Assembly (NCBI GenBank): GCA_024699595.1
Contig: JAILPG010000062.1
Coordinates: 1-5,425, forward strand
Reading direction: 5' to 3'
DNA length: 5,425 nucleotides
DNA from: Lachnospiraceae bacterium
GTDB taxonomy: Bacteria > Bacillota_A > Clostridia > Lachnospirales > Lachnospiraceae
Positions 1 through 5,425 of this stretch are shown one piece after another. The position numbers and the translations under genes were made by a program. The notes below the pieces were generated by a model that ran no database searches, was not told the origin of the DNA, and saw only the letters and a list, made by a program, of their open reading frames with translations. Position 1 is the stretch's first letter; each line of letters begins with the position of its first letter.

Positions 1-59
1 GCACCCATAATACCTACCTTACCGGCCAGGTCATAACCCTTGACGGAGCGTGGTGCTAG
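1..59 (+). CDS. Short-chain dehydrogenase/reductase (FabG-like), C-terminal end only
   Basis: Reading from base 3, the plus strand encodes 18 residues ending in TYLTGQVITLDGAWC and a TAG at 57-59. The pattern Y-[IL]-T-G-Q-x-I-x-[VL]-D-G is the typical carboxy terminus of classical short-chain dehydrogenases such as 3-oxoacyl-ACP reductase FabG. The Rossmann core and the catalytic Ser-Tyr-Lys lie outside the window, so substrate and exact family member cannot be told; FabG and a sugar or polyol dehydrogenase are both possible. The gene converges on glpK: only 4 bp separate its stop from the frameshift-corrected glpK stop at 64-66. I see no convincing terminator between them. The SDR end is well supported for such a short piece; any finer assignment is a guess. 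Confidence 0.72.
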   Translation, partial: THNTYLTGQVITLDGAWC

Positions 60-63
60 TTAT

Positions 64-120
64 TCATTCATCCTCCGCCCATGCAAGAGCAGCCCTTACG
101 GCTCTGTTCCATCCTTTTAA
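64..120 (-). other. Displaced C-terminal tail of glycerol kinase (-1 frame)
   Basis: Just past the in-frame TAA of glpK, the -1 frame reads Leu, then [17 protein letters not shown], then a TGA at 64-66. The K-G-W-x-x-A-V-x-x-A-x-x-W pattern is the conserved last helix of glycerol kinases. Joined to the upstream frame it gives ...AELLKGW... and a total of 499 residues, the normal family length. One missing T in the coding-strand run at 119-121 (CTTTTAAAA shortened to CTTTAAAA) would explain it. Possible causes are a sequencing or assembly indel in a homopolymer, a genuine recent frameshift that truncates the enzyme by 18 residues, or less likely recoding. I favour the indel, because the tail shows no other damage. 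Confidence 0.9.
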
Positions 121-1562
121 AGCTCGGCTCTCTTTTCATCATCAAGCGAGGGCTTAAACTCCCTGCCGAGATTGTAATTTTTCCTTATCTCGTCCTTATC
201 CGAATAAAATCCCACGGCAAGGCCTGCAAGATATGCAGCTCCGAGCGCCGTAGTCTCTATGCACTTGGGTCTTTTTACCACACATCCCGTAATATCACTC
301 TGAAACTTCATCAAAAAATTGTTTGCGGAAGCGCCGCCGTCAACCTTCAGTTCGGAGATGCCGACAGCTGCATCCTCTTCCATAGCCTTAAACACATCGT
401 ATGACTGGTATGCGATGGATTCGAGAGTCGCCCTTATAAAATGCTCCTTTTTACAGCCTCTTGTAATACCGAATATCGAACCCCTAGCGTACTGGTTCCA
501 GTACGGAGCGCCCATGCCGGTAAAAGCAGGGACCACATATACGCCTGCTGAGTCGCTTACCTCATCCGCATACTCTTCGCTCTGGGCGGCATTTTTAAGC
601 ATCCGCATCGAGTCCCTGAGCCACTGCACTGAAGCGCCCGCGACAAACACACTTCCCTCAAGAGCATAGTCAGGCTTCTCATCAAGCCCTGCGGCTATCG
701 TGGTTAAGAGCCCGTTAGACGAATCTATCGGATCCTTTCCGGTATTCATGAGGATGAAGCTTCCGGTTCCGTAGGTATTTTTCACATCACCCTTTTCAAA
801 ACAGCACTGTCCGAAAAGCGCTGCCTGCTGGTCGCCTGCTGCCGCCGCAATGGGGATCCTCCCGCCGAGAATGCTCTCATCGCTATAGTCGTATACGCAT
901 CCCGAAGGCATAACCTTTGGAAGCATGCACTCGGGAATGCCAAAAAGCTCCAGAAGCTCCTTGCTCCAGGTGAGCTTATGTATGTCAAAGAGCATCGTCC
1001 TTGAGGCATTGGTATAGTCAGTCACAAAGACGTTTCCCTTGGTAAGCTTCCAGATAAGCCAGGTGTCGACCGTACCAAAGAGGATCTCGCCCCTTTCGGC
1101 CCTGTCTCTTACGCCCTCGACATTATCAAGTATCCACTTTATCTTGCTTGCGGAAAAATAAGCATCGGGCACAAGTCCCGTGATCTTTCTGATAGTATCC
1201 GAGTGACCCTGTGCCACGATCTCGTCTATGATCCCCGCAGTACGTCTGCACTGCCACACGATCGCATTATATACGGGCTCTCCTGTGGATCTGTCCCATA
1301 AAACGGTCGTTTCTCTCTGATTGGTGATGCCAATGGCTGCGATGTCCTCGCATTTTACGCCCATTACGGCCATTGCTTCCATCGTGACCGAAAGCTCAGA
1401 GGACCATATCTCCATCGGATTGTGCTCGACATAGCCGGGCTTTGGATAATACTGTTCAAATTCCTTCTGGGCAAGAGCTTTGATGTTTCCGCCCTTGTCA
1501 AAGATAATGCATCTTGAGCTTGTGGTACCCTGATCGAGCGCCATCAGATATTTTTTACTCAT
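117..1562 (-). CDS. glpK: Glycerol kinase GlpK (FGGY family), 481 aa, 3' end frameshifted
   Basis: ATP-dependent cytoplasmic kinase making sn-glycerol-3-phosphate from glycerol. The FGGY fold is visible throughout: the phosphate-binding DQGTTSSR at residues 10-17, [11 protein letters not shown] at 43-53, NQRETT at 81-86 and [11 protein letters not shown] at 242-252. By alignment with the E. coli enzyme, R83, E84 and Y135 contact glycerol and D244 is the catalytic base. Both FGGY signatures are present, at about 135-147 ([13 protein letters not shown]) and 361-382. The ATG at 1562 is set by the conserved N terminus and by an AGGAAAGG ribosome-binding site at 1570-1577, 7 nt upstream. It overlaps the preceding gene's stop as ATGA, implying translational coupling. 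The frame stops at a TAA at 117-119 after residue 481, whereas family members run to about 495-502. The missing tail lies in the -1 frame down to 64. The loop at about 223-235 lacks the histidine that HPr phosphorylates in many Firmicutes GlpK proteins. Confidence 0.97.
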   Translation of the reverse strand: MSKKYLMALDQGTTSSRCIIFDKGGNIKALAQKEFEQYYPKPGYVEHNPMEIWSSELSVTMEAMAVMGVKCEDIAAIGITNQRETTVLWDRSTGEPVYNAIVWQCRRTAGIIDEIVAQGHSDTIRKITGLVPDAYFSASKIKWILDNVEGVRDRAERGEILFGTVDTWLIWKLTKGNVFVTDYTNASRTMLFDIHKLTWSKELLELFGIPECMLPKVMPSGCVYDYSDESILGGRIPIAAAAGDQQAALFGQCCFEKGDVKNTYGTGSFILMNTGKDPIDSSNGLLTTIAAGLDEKPDYALEGSVFVAGASVQWLRDSMRMLKNAAQSEEYADEVSDSAGVYVVPAFTGMGAPYWNQYARGSIFGITRGCKKEHFIRATLESIAYQSYDVFKAMEEDAAVGISELKVDGGASANNFLMKFQSDITGCVVKRPKCIETTALGAAYLAGLAVGFYSDKDEIRKNYNLGREFKPSLDDEKRAEL

Positions 1563-3100
1563 ATTTCATCCTTTCCTACGTTTCCGGTAGCCACTATCGA
1601 TACGCCTGTGTCCGCCACATTTTCAAGAATCACATCCCCGACCTTTACGGGTGCACTTACCGTCACATCACGCAGGGCTTCAACGCAGTCCATGATCTTT
1701 TCCTTAGGTATCTCGGTTTCTGTTTTTACCGAAACCGCATCATACTCACCACCATCAACCACTACCGTACTCGTAAGCGTCCTCATGGGATGCGTATGCT
1801 CTTCGATCGCATAAGCAAGGCCCTTCGGGCAGAGATTTCCGGTAACGTTTAATGATCCATCCGCATTCTTTGTAACTGTCAGCTCACAGCCGTTCGGGCA
1901 TTTGATGCATGTCAGCTTGTCATCATTTTCACCCGGCCTGTACACATTCTTTTTCCCGCTCTCTATGTATCCCTTTGCTGTATCAGTATCAAGCATGTTC
2001 TTTACGTAGGCCGCGGCGTTCTTTCCTGCATTTTCAGCTTCCTTGGATACGCGATCCACGATGTCATGCACATGAAGGACATTGCCGCAGGCAAACACGC
2101 CCTCCGCATCAGTCTCAAGAGCATTGTTTACGACAGGACCGTTCGTCTTGTCATCCATCCTTACCGAAAGCTTTTTCGTAAGCTCATTTTCAGGGATCAG
2201 GCCGACCGAATAGAGCACCGTGTCACATTCGATGATCTCCTCAGACCCTTCGACGGGCTTTAGATTTTCGTCAACACGGGCTATAGTTACGGCAGTCACC
2301 CTTTCTTTTCCATGAATATCAACGACAGTATGGGAAAGCATTAGAGGGATGTCATAGTCATTAAGGCACTGGATGATATTTCTCTTAAGTCCGCCCGAAT
2401 ACGGCATGATCTCGACGACCGCAAGGACTTTGGCACCCTCAAGCGTCATCCTGCGCGCCATGATGAGGCCTATGTCACCGGAACCAACTATCACCACACG
2501 CTTTCCCGGCATCCTGCCCTCAGCGTTTACATACAGCTGAGCCGTTCCCGCGGAAAAAATACCCGCTCCCCTGAAGCCTGGCGTGTTCATGGAACCCCTT
2601 GCCCGCTCTCTGCAGCCCATTGCAAGTATCACGGCCTTAGCCTCTATTTCAAGCAATCCGTCTTCACGGTTCATGACGGTAACTGTCTTTGTGTTTATGT
2701 GGTTATCTGTGGGTTCTGTTTCCCTGCCGGAATCTGTAGTATCTTTGAACAGTTCACAAATACCGGCATTCTCTGCGCATTGATCTGCAGGATCTTTTTC
2801 TTCATCGAAATCTGTTCTGCGGGATGTGTCCTTTATATCGGTCACTATCGTATTGAGCATATATGGGATCTTAAGCTGCTCGATCCCCTTAATGTATCTG
2901 TCGGCATACTCAGGACCCGTAAGCTCCTCCCTGAAGGTCTGTAAACCAAAACCATTATGTATGCACTGGTTAAGGATGCCTCCAAGCCTTGAATCTCTCT
3001 CTATTATAAGTATGTCATCTGCCCCGTTTTCACGGGCCGCCTTTGCCGCGGCAAGACCCGCAGGTCCCCCGCCGATTATCACGATATCTTTTTTCACCAT
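1559..3100 (-). CDS. FAD/NAD(P) oxidoreductase fused to a DUF1667 domain, glp operon
   Basis: Cytoplasmic flavoprotein of the pyridine-nucleotide-disulfide oxidoreductase fold, 513 aa. The FAD-binding GGGPAG is at residues 10-15, with E34 ending the second strand. Next come [14 protein letters not shown] at 39-52 and [11 protein letters not shown] at 59-69, both typical of the subfamily that travels with GlpA-like dehydrogenases. A second Rossmann motif, GSGDIG at 206-211, should bind NAD(P). [10 protein letters not shown] in the second half closes the FAD site. Residues from about 388 to the end form a DUF1667 domain with C398-x2-C401-x3-C405 and C424 followed by PKG, which looks like an iron-sulfur site. 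Residues 91-136 are an acidic insert I do not expect in relatives. The ATG at 3100 is set by the N-terminal motif; only a weak GGA-type ribosome-binding sequence precedes it. Likely role: accept electrons from glycerol-3-phosphate oxidation and pass them to NAD(P)+. Family and context are well supported; the precise reaction is not known. Confidence 0.9.
   Translation of the reverse strand: MVKKDIVIIGGGPAGLAAAKAARENGADDILIIERDSRLGGILNQCIHNGFGLQTFREELTGPEYADRYIKGIEQLKIPYMLNTIVTDIKDTSRRTDFDEEKDPADQCAENAGICELFKDTTDSGRETEPTDNHINTKTVTVMNREDGLLEIEAKAVILAMGCRERARGSMNTPGFRGAGIFSAGTAQLYVNAEGRMPGKRVVIVGSGDIGLIMARRMTLEGAKVLAVVEIMPYSGGLKRNIIQCLNDYDIPLMLSHTVVDIHGKERVTAVTIARVDENLKPVEGSEEIIECDTVLYSVGLIPENELTKKLSVRMDDKTNGPVVNNALETDAEGVFACGNVLHVHDIVDRVSKEAENAGKNAAAYVKNMLDTDTAKGYIESGKKNVYRPGENDDKLTCIKCPNGCELTVTKNADGSLNVTGNLCPKGLAYAIEEHTHPMRTLTSTVVVDGGEYDAVSVKTETEIPKEKIMDCVEALRDVTVSAPVKVGDVILENVADTGVSIVATGNVGKDEI
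1562..1939 (-). other. DUF1667 domain region with four-Cys motif inside the fusion protein
   Basis: This stretch encodes residues 388-513 of the oxidoreductase. Its start carries [12 protein letters not shown], and further on comes GNLCPKG, giving Cys spacing 2-3-18. In my recollection DUF1667 is usually a separate gene of roughly 120 codons beside a FAD oxidoreductase, a GlpA-like dehydrogenase and glpK. Here there is no stop or start between the two parts, only a hydrophilic linker (about residues 365-390, including [17 protein letters not shown]). The Cys layout resembles the N-terminal [4Fe-4S] segment of molybdopterin oxidoreductases. Cluster binding is inferred from spacing only. Confidence 0.75.
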
Positions 3101-3267
3101 GTTCTTTATATTCCGATCTATATTTGGTCTGTTTGTTGCGTTATCCGTCCGATTGTTATACGAATTTAGAATAAAACGTTTGCTTACTCTTCTCTGGTGC
3201 GCAAAACAGCATTCTGTTTCTCTTAACTCTGTATGTTTAAAATGCTAAAACAGTTTTATCTAGCTTT
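3101..3267 (-). other. 167-bp intergenic gap inside the operon, AT-rich with small palindromes
   Basis: No gene is supportable here. The gap is long for an operon whose next junction overlaps by 4 bp. It holds three symmetric elements: TAAAACAGTTTTA at 3246-3258, just past the upstream stop; AAACAG-CATT-CTGTTT at 3204-3219; and an AAACGTTT core at 3174-3181. On the coding strand CTGTTTT-x-GC occurs twice, once in each of the first two. A TATAAC on the coding strand (plus-strand 3155-3160) could be a -10 element but has no convincing -35. The gap may hold an internal promoter, an mRNA processing or stability site, or simply slack. I cannot choose between them. Confidence 0.4.
3171..3184. promoter_or_regulatory. 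Weak cre-like site (catabolite control), tentative
   Basis: ATAAAACGTTTGCT contains the symmetric AAACGTTT core seen in many CcpA cre boxes. The outer positions depart from the TGWAANCGNTNWCA consensus in several places. Glycerol operons in Firmicutes are commonly under catabolite repression, which makes the site plausible, but its place between two operon genes rather than at the main promoter weakens the case. A chance match in AT-rich DNA is quite possible. Confidence 0.2.
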
Positions 3268-4722
3268 CTACCGGTCAATATGCTTGTTAACACCTGCAAG
3301 TATCTGCGAATCCCCGCTGCTCTTTCGTATCTCACAGCGATCCATGTTAAGCTCCCTTGAAAGGATCTCAAGGACTTTCGGACTGCAGAAGCCACCCTGG
3401 CATCTGCCCATCCCGGCTCTGACTCTTCTCTTAACACCGTCTATGGTAGTCGCACCTATGGGGCCGCGGATCGCTCTTACGATCTCGCCCTCCGTTACCA
3501 GCTCACATCTGCAGATCACGTTTGCAAAAAGAGGATCCTCAGCTATGAGCCGTTTTCTGTATTCATCAGATGCATTTGCAATCGAGGGTATTCCTTTTCT
3601 TTTTGCTATAAAATCAGAGCGAGGGCCTGCCTTCTCAATACCCTGCATAAGCTCTGCAACATACACGCCGATCGCAGGCGCCGCAGAAAGTCCCGGTGAT
3701 TCAATGCCCGCAACATCGATGAATCCCTTTGCATCCTCTGCTTCCTTGATTATGAAATCTCTGTTTTTTTCCTGAGCCCTGAGTCCTGAAAAAGAAGTTA
3801 TCACTTTTTTTGCAGGAAGGGCCTTCACATTGTCCGCAGCCATTGAAAGCACGTCCGACAGACCCTTTGCTGTAGTGTTGACGGCTTCGGGATCTCCCGG
3901 CCTGTCGGCTGTGGGACCCGCCATCAGGTTGCCGTGAGCAGTCGGTGTTAACAGCACTCCTTTTCCCTTGTCGGTGGGGAGTCTGAAGAGGGTGTGGCTT
4001 ATGTATCCGCCCGCCTCTTTGTCAAACAGGCAGTACTCGCCCCTTACAGGCTCTATGTGCATCGGCTCACTGCTGACCATTGCGTGGATCTTATCAGCAT
4101 AGACACCCGCCGCATTGATCACGAACCTGCACTCATATGAAACCTCGTTTCCGAATCTTTCCTTTGCGGTGACCCTGTATCCAGATTCAGTCTTTTCAAT
4201 GGCCGTGACTTCGTTTTCAAGCTTAAACTCGACACCGTTTACGGCAGCATTTTCAGCCATTGCGATCGTAAGCATGAAGGGATCCACGATAGCGGAGGAA
4301 GGAACATAAAGCGCCGCCTCCATGTCATCAGAAATGTTTGGCTCAAGCTCATTAAGCTCATCTTTTGAAACGATCCTAAGGCCCTCGACACCATTGGTGA
4401 TACCCCGCTCATAGAGCTCTTTAAGCTTTGACATGTCATCATCTTTTTTTGCAAGGACAAATGCACCGTTTCTCTTATAGGGAAAATCAAGCTCCACAGA
4501 GAGTTCCTCCATCATGCGTGAGCCCTCGATGTTAAGCTTTGCCTTGAGCGTGCCGGGCTTTGCATCGTAGCCTCCGTGCACGATCCCGGAATTGGCCTTG
4601 GAGGTTCCCTCGCAGACATCCGCTGCTTTTTCAAGCACCATGATGCTCCTCTCCTGCCTTGAAAGCTCCCTTGCTATGCAGGCACCGACAATGCCTGCTC
4701 CGATTATTATCACATCCGTCAT
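3268..4722 (-). CDS. glpA: GlpA-like FAD-dependent glycerol-3-phosphate dehydrogenase with BFD-type [2Fe-2S] domain
   Basis: Flavoprotein of the DAO fold, 484 aa, expected to oxidise sn-glycerol-3-phosphate to dihydroxyacetone phosphate in the cytoplasm. The FAD dinucleotide-binding GAGIVG is at residues 8-13 with E31 at the end of the second strand; NSGIVHGGYD follows at 44-53, and a second FAD-contact segment, FINAAGVYADKI, lies mid-protein. The C terminus is a BFD-like domain with C404-x-C406, then C441-x4-C446 after 34 residues, the spacing of [2Fe-2S] Bfd/GlpA tails. E. coli GlpA (about 540 aa) works with GlpB and a membrane GlpC; neither is seen here, so the FAD/NAD(P) oxidoreductase downstream is the likely partner. 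It is the first gene of the operon. The ATG at 4722 follows an AAGGAAGG ribosome-binding site 6 nt upstream, and the FAD motif begins at once, so the start is secure. Members of this family are sometimes labelled L-2-hydroxyglutarate or generic FAD oxidoreductases; glpK in the same operon favours glycerol-3-phosphate. Confidence 0.9.
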   Translation of the reverse strand: MTDVIIIGAGIVGACIARELSRQERSIMVLEKAADVCEGTSKANSGIVHGGYDAKPGTLKAKLNIEGSRMMEELSVELDFPYKRNGAFVLAKKDDDMSKLKELYERGITNGVEGLRIVSKDELNELEPNISDDMEAALYVPSSAIVDPFMLTIAMAENAAVNGVEFKLENEVTAIEKTESGYRVTAKERFGNEVSYECRFVINAAGVYADKIHAMVSSEPMHIEPVRGEYCLFDKEAGGYISHTLFRLPTDKGKGVLLTPTAHGNLMAGPTADRPGDPEAVNTTAKGLSDVLSMAADNVKALPAKKVITSFSGLRAQEKNRDFIIKEAEDAKGFIDVAGIESPGLSAAPAIGVYVAELMQGIEKAGPRSDFIAKRKGIPSIANASDEYRKRLIAEDPLFANVICRCELVTEGEIVRAIRGPIGATTIDGVKRRVRAGMGRCQGGFCSPKVLEILSRELNMDRCEIRKSSGDSQILAGVNKHIDR

Positions 4723-4728
4723 ATCTGA

Positions 4729-4736
4729 CCTTCCTT
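4729..4736 (-). promoter_or_regulatory. Ribosome-binding site of the first operon gene
   Basis: The minus strand reads AAGGAAGG, then 6 nt, then the ATG at 4722. It is the strongest Shine-Dalgarno match near this gene and fixes its start. Confidence 0.8.
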
Positions 4737-4795
4737 AATAAATTTATGCATATCTTATGAGTTACGCGTATATGAGATTATGCTTTTGAAACCAC

Positions 4796-4832
4796 ATTAT
4801 GCGCATAATAAAGCTTAACATTGCTCTGTCCA
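4796..4832 (-). promoter_or_regulatory. Candidate promoter of the glp operon with a 14-bp palindromic operator
   Basis: On the minus strand TGGACA (plus positions 4827-4832, five of six to the -35 consensus) is followed after 16 bp by TATTAT (4805-4810, five of six to the -10). The perfect palindrome ATTATGCGCATAAT at 4796-4809 covers most of the -10 and extends into the expected transcription start near 4798. A dimeric regulator bound there would block RNA polymerase, so this looks like a repressor operator. The leader to the first ATG would be about 75 nt. I do not recognise the palindrome as the site of a named regulator. Confidence 0.5.
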
Positions 4833-4915
4833 TCCTGCATTTCGGATCATCCGTTTTCATTATTCCATCGATTCGCGGGTTTCAGACATTTTTTTATAAC
4901 TTGTGTTTAGCCGAA

Positions 4916-4943
4916 ATGAGCCGGGAAAATGTCCCCGACTCAT
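4916..4943 (-). terminator. Stem-loop downstream of the L,D-transpeptidase gene, possible terminator
   Basis: On the minus strand ATGAGTCGGG pairs with CCCGGCTCAT, a 10-bp stem with one U-G wobble and a loop of about 8 nt. On the plus strand the wobble becomes a C-A mismatch, so the structure fits minus-strand RNA better. It lies just over 100 nt past the transpeptidase stop and upstream of the glp promoter, a sensible place for a terminator. The stem is followed by only TTTCGG and no long U tract, so it may be a weak terminator, an attenuator for readthrough or a 3'-end stabilising structure. Confidence 0.4.
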
Positions 4944-5046
4944 CATGTATCTGTTTTATGTTATACTTCTTTTTCCTGAAGCTTGTTTATTGTGCTTTTA
5001 AAGAATCCCTGCTTCTTTACTTTCTTCTGTTGACTCTTTCCTTATC

Positions 5047-5425
5047 TTACAGTCCTGACGTAAGCGCTCCGGCAAGCCACGGGTTAAAGGGATTCACATC
5101 CGTGGGATCCCATCCTCTGTTAACGGATGAGGGATCTATTATCGTCGTAGCCGGCTTTCCGAGATCGCCGGGGCTGTTTATATCATCATAGACAACTACT
5201 CTGGTACCCTTCTTGCAGTTGTCATAGATCCACTTGGAATCCGCAACTGACAGCCTCACGCAGCCAAGGGATGCAGGTGTTCCTAAGAGATTGTACTGAT
5301 CCCACTCAAGAGTTGCGGGATTCATTGCAAGATACGGAACCGAATGGAAGAGGATCTTGTTGTTGAACCTTACCGCATATCTTCCGTAGGTGCCGTCCAC
5401 CATAAGTCTCCAGTCATAGTAGTTT
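5047..5425 (-). CDS. L,D-transpeptidase (YkuD domain), partial; N terminus beyond right edge
   Basis: Extracytoplasmic cysteine transpeptidase that forms 3-3 peptidoglycan cross-links or attaches proteins to the wall. The open frame continues past the ATG at 5403 to the window edge, reading NYYDWRLMVDGTYG, so 5403 is an internal Met and not the start. Visible YkuD features are the catalytic-site His in LFHSVPY and the motif SLGCVRLSVADS with the nucleophilic Cys, followed by the strand GTRVVVYDD. The C-terminal extension, with GKPATTIIDP, GWDPTDVNPFNPW and a stop at 5047-5049, matches the Pro/Trp-rich tails I associate with clostridial L,D-transpeptidases. Signal peptide and any wall-binding repeats would lie outside the window. 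No functional link to the glycerol operon is apparent. Confidence 0.92.
   Translation of the reverse strand, partial: NYYDWRLMVDGTYGRYAVRFNNKILFHSVPYLAMNPATLEWDQYNLLGTPASLGCVRLSVADSKWIYDNCKKGTRVVVYDDINSPGDLGKPATTIIDPSSVNRGWDPTDVNPFNPWLAGALTSGL

Larger units (their letters stand above)
4723..5046. other. 324-bp intergenic region upstream of the glp operon
   Basis: This separates the transpeptidase stop (TAA at 5047-5049) from the operon start; both genes point left. From right to left it holds a purine-rich coding strand after the transpeptidase stop with a weak 6-bp hairpin at 5000-5018, the GC-rich hairpin at 4916-4943, a small odd-centred palindrome CGGATCATCCG at 4843-4853, the promoter with the 14-bp palindrome, and three short palindromes near the start codon (TACGCGTA 4763-4770, TATGCATA 4745-4752, ATAAATTTAT 4738-4747). 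I find no convincing gene on either strand. Confidence 0.6.

Noticed and set aside
2..60. Minus-strand reading of the left edge that resembles the start of a Rossmann dehydrogenase (GYDLAGKVGIMGA).
   Set aside because: It has no start codon and follows a stop directly. The plus-strand frame gives a complete and much better SDR carboxy terminus with a proper stop, so this is its antisense shadow.
86..105. Inverted repeat AGAGC...GCTCT near the glpK end, as a possible terminator for the converging genes.
   Set aside because: It is a 5-bp stem inside glpK coding sequence with no T run directly after it on either strand.
782..1009. A 75-codon open frame on the minus strand inside glpK, and several similar open frames within the other genes.
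   Set aside because: They are off-frame shadows of strongly conserved proteins, with no ribosome-binding sites and no family likeness.
4762..4889. Two tiny minus-strand frames in tandem (9 and 32 codons, overlapping as TAATGA) upstream of the first operon gene, which might be a leader peptide.
   Set aside because: No good ribosome-binding site. The second spans the likely promoter -35 and -10, so it would mostly not be transcribed from that promoter.
5000..5018. Hairpin AAAGAA...TTCTTT just after the transpeptidase stop, as a terminator.
   Set aside because: Its six A-T-rich base pairs are too weak for an intrinsic terminator. The stem at 4916-4943 is the better candidate.
4799..5191. A 130-codon plus-strand open frame across the intergenic region, rich in Leu and Phe and looking hydrophobic.
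   Set aside because: Its last third lies antisense to the conserved YkuD C-terminal tail, it has no clear ribosome-binding site, and its composition is what AT-rich antisense DNA gives. No family resemblance.

Overview
The window carries a compact glycerol / glycerol-3-phosphate catabolic operon on the minus strand, flanked by the ends of two unrelated genes. Protein style points to an anaerobic Bacillota bacterium of the class Clostridia, probably a Lachnospiraceae relative. The evidence is a GlpA-like dehydrogenase with a BFD-type iron-sulfur tail and no membrane partner, a DUF1667 domain, a YkuD L,D-transpeptidase with a clostridial-type tail, and AT-rich intergenic DNA around genes of moderate GC. 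This placement is inferred from recalled family resemblance only.

Layout from left to right: (a) 1-59, plus strand, the last codons of a short-chain dehydrogenase/reductase (FabG-like) whose body lies left of the window. (b) 64/117-1562, minus strand, glycerol kinase glpK. Its reading frame stops at 117, but the conserved C-terminal tail lies intact in the -1 frame and ends at 64, so one base appears to be missing near 117-121. (c) 1559-3100, minus strand, a FAD/NAD(P) oxidoreductase joined to a C-terminal DUF1667 domain, overlapping glpK by 4 bp (ATGA). (d) 3101-3267, a 167-bp AT-rich gap with small palindromes. (e) 3268-4722, minus strand, a GlpA-like glycerol-3-phosphate dehydrogenase. (f) 4723-5046, a 324-bp intergenic region with a likely promoter, a perfect 14-bp palindrome on its -10 and a longer hairpin. 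(g) 5047-5425, minus strand, the C-terminal part of an L,D-transpeptidase that runs off the right edge.

Transcription of the operon runs right to left: glpA-like, then the oxidoreductase-DUF1667 fusion, then glpK. GlpK phosphorylates glycerol to sn-glycerol-3-phosphate, and the GlpA-like flavoprotein oxidises that to dihydroxyacetone phosphate for glycolysis. Its BFD-type Cys cluster and the four-Cys motif of the DUF1667 domain could relay electrons to the second flavoprotein, which has a nucleotide-binding fold and may reduce NAD(P)+. The electron route is inference. No glycerol facilitator, GlpP antiterminator or GlpC subunit is visible here.

I see no wholly new system. The points most worth a second look are the glpK frameshift, the oxidoreductase-DUF1667 fusion with an acidic insert of about 45 residues, the missing phosphorylatable-histidine loop in GlpK, and the palindrome on the operon promoter.
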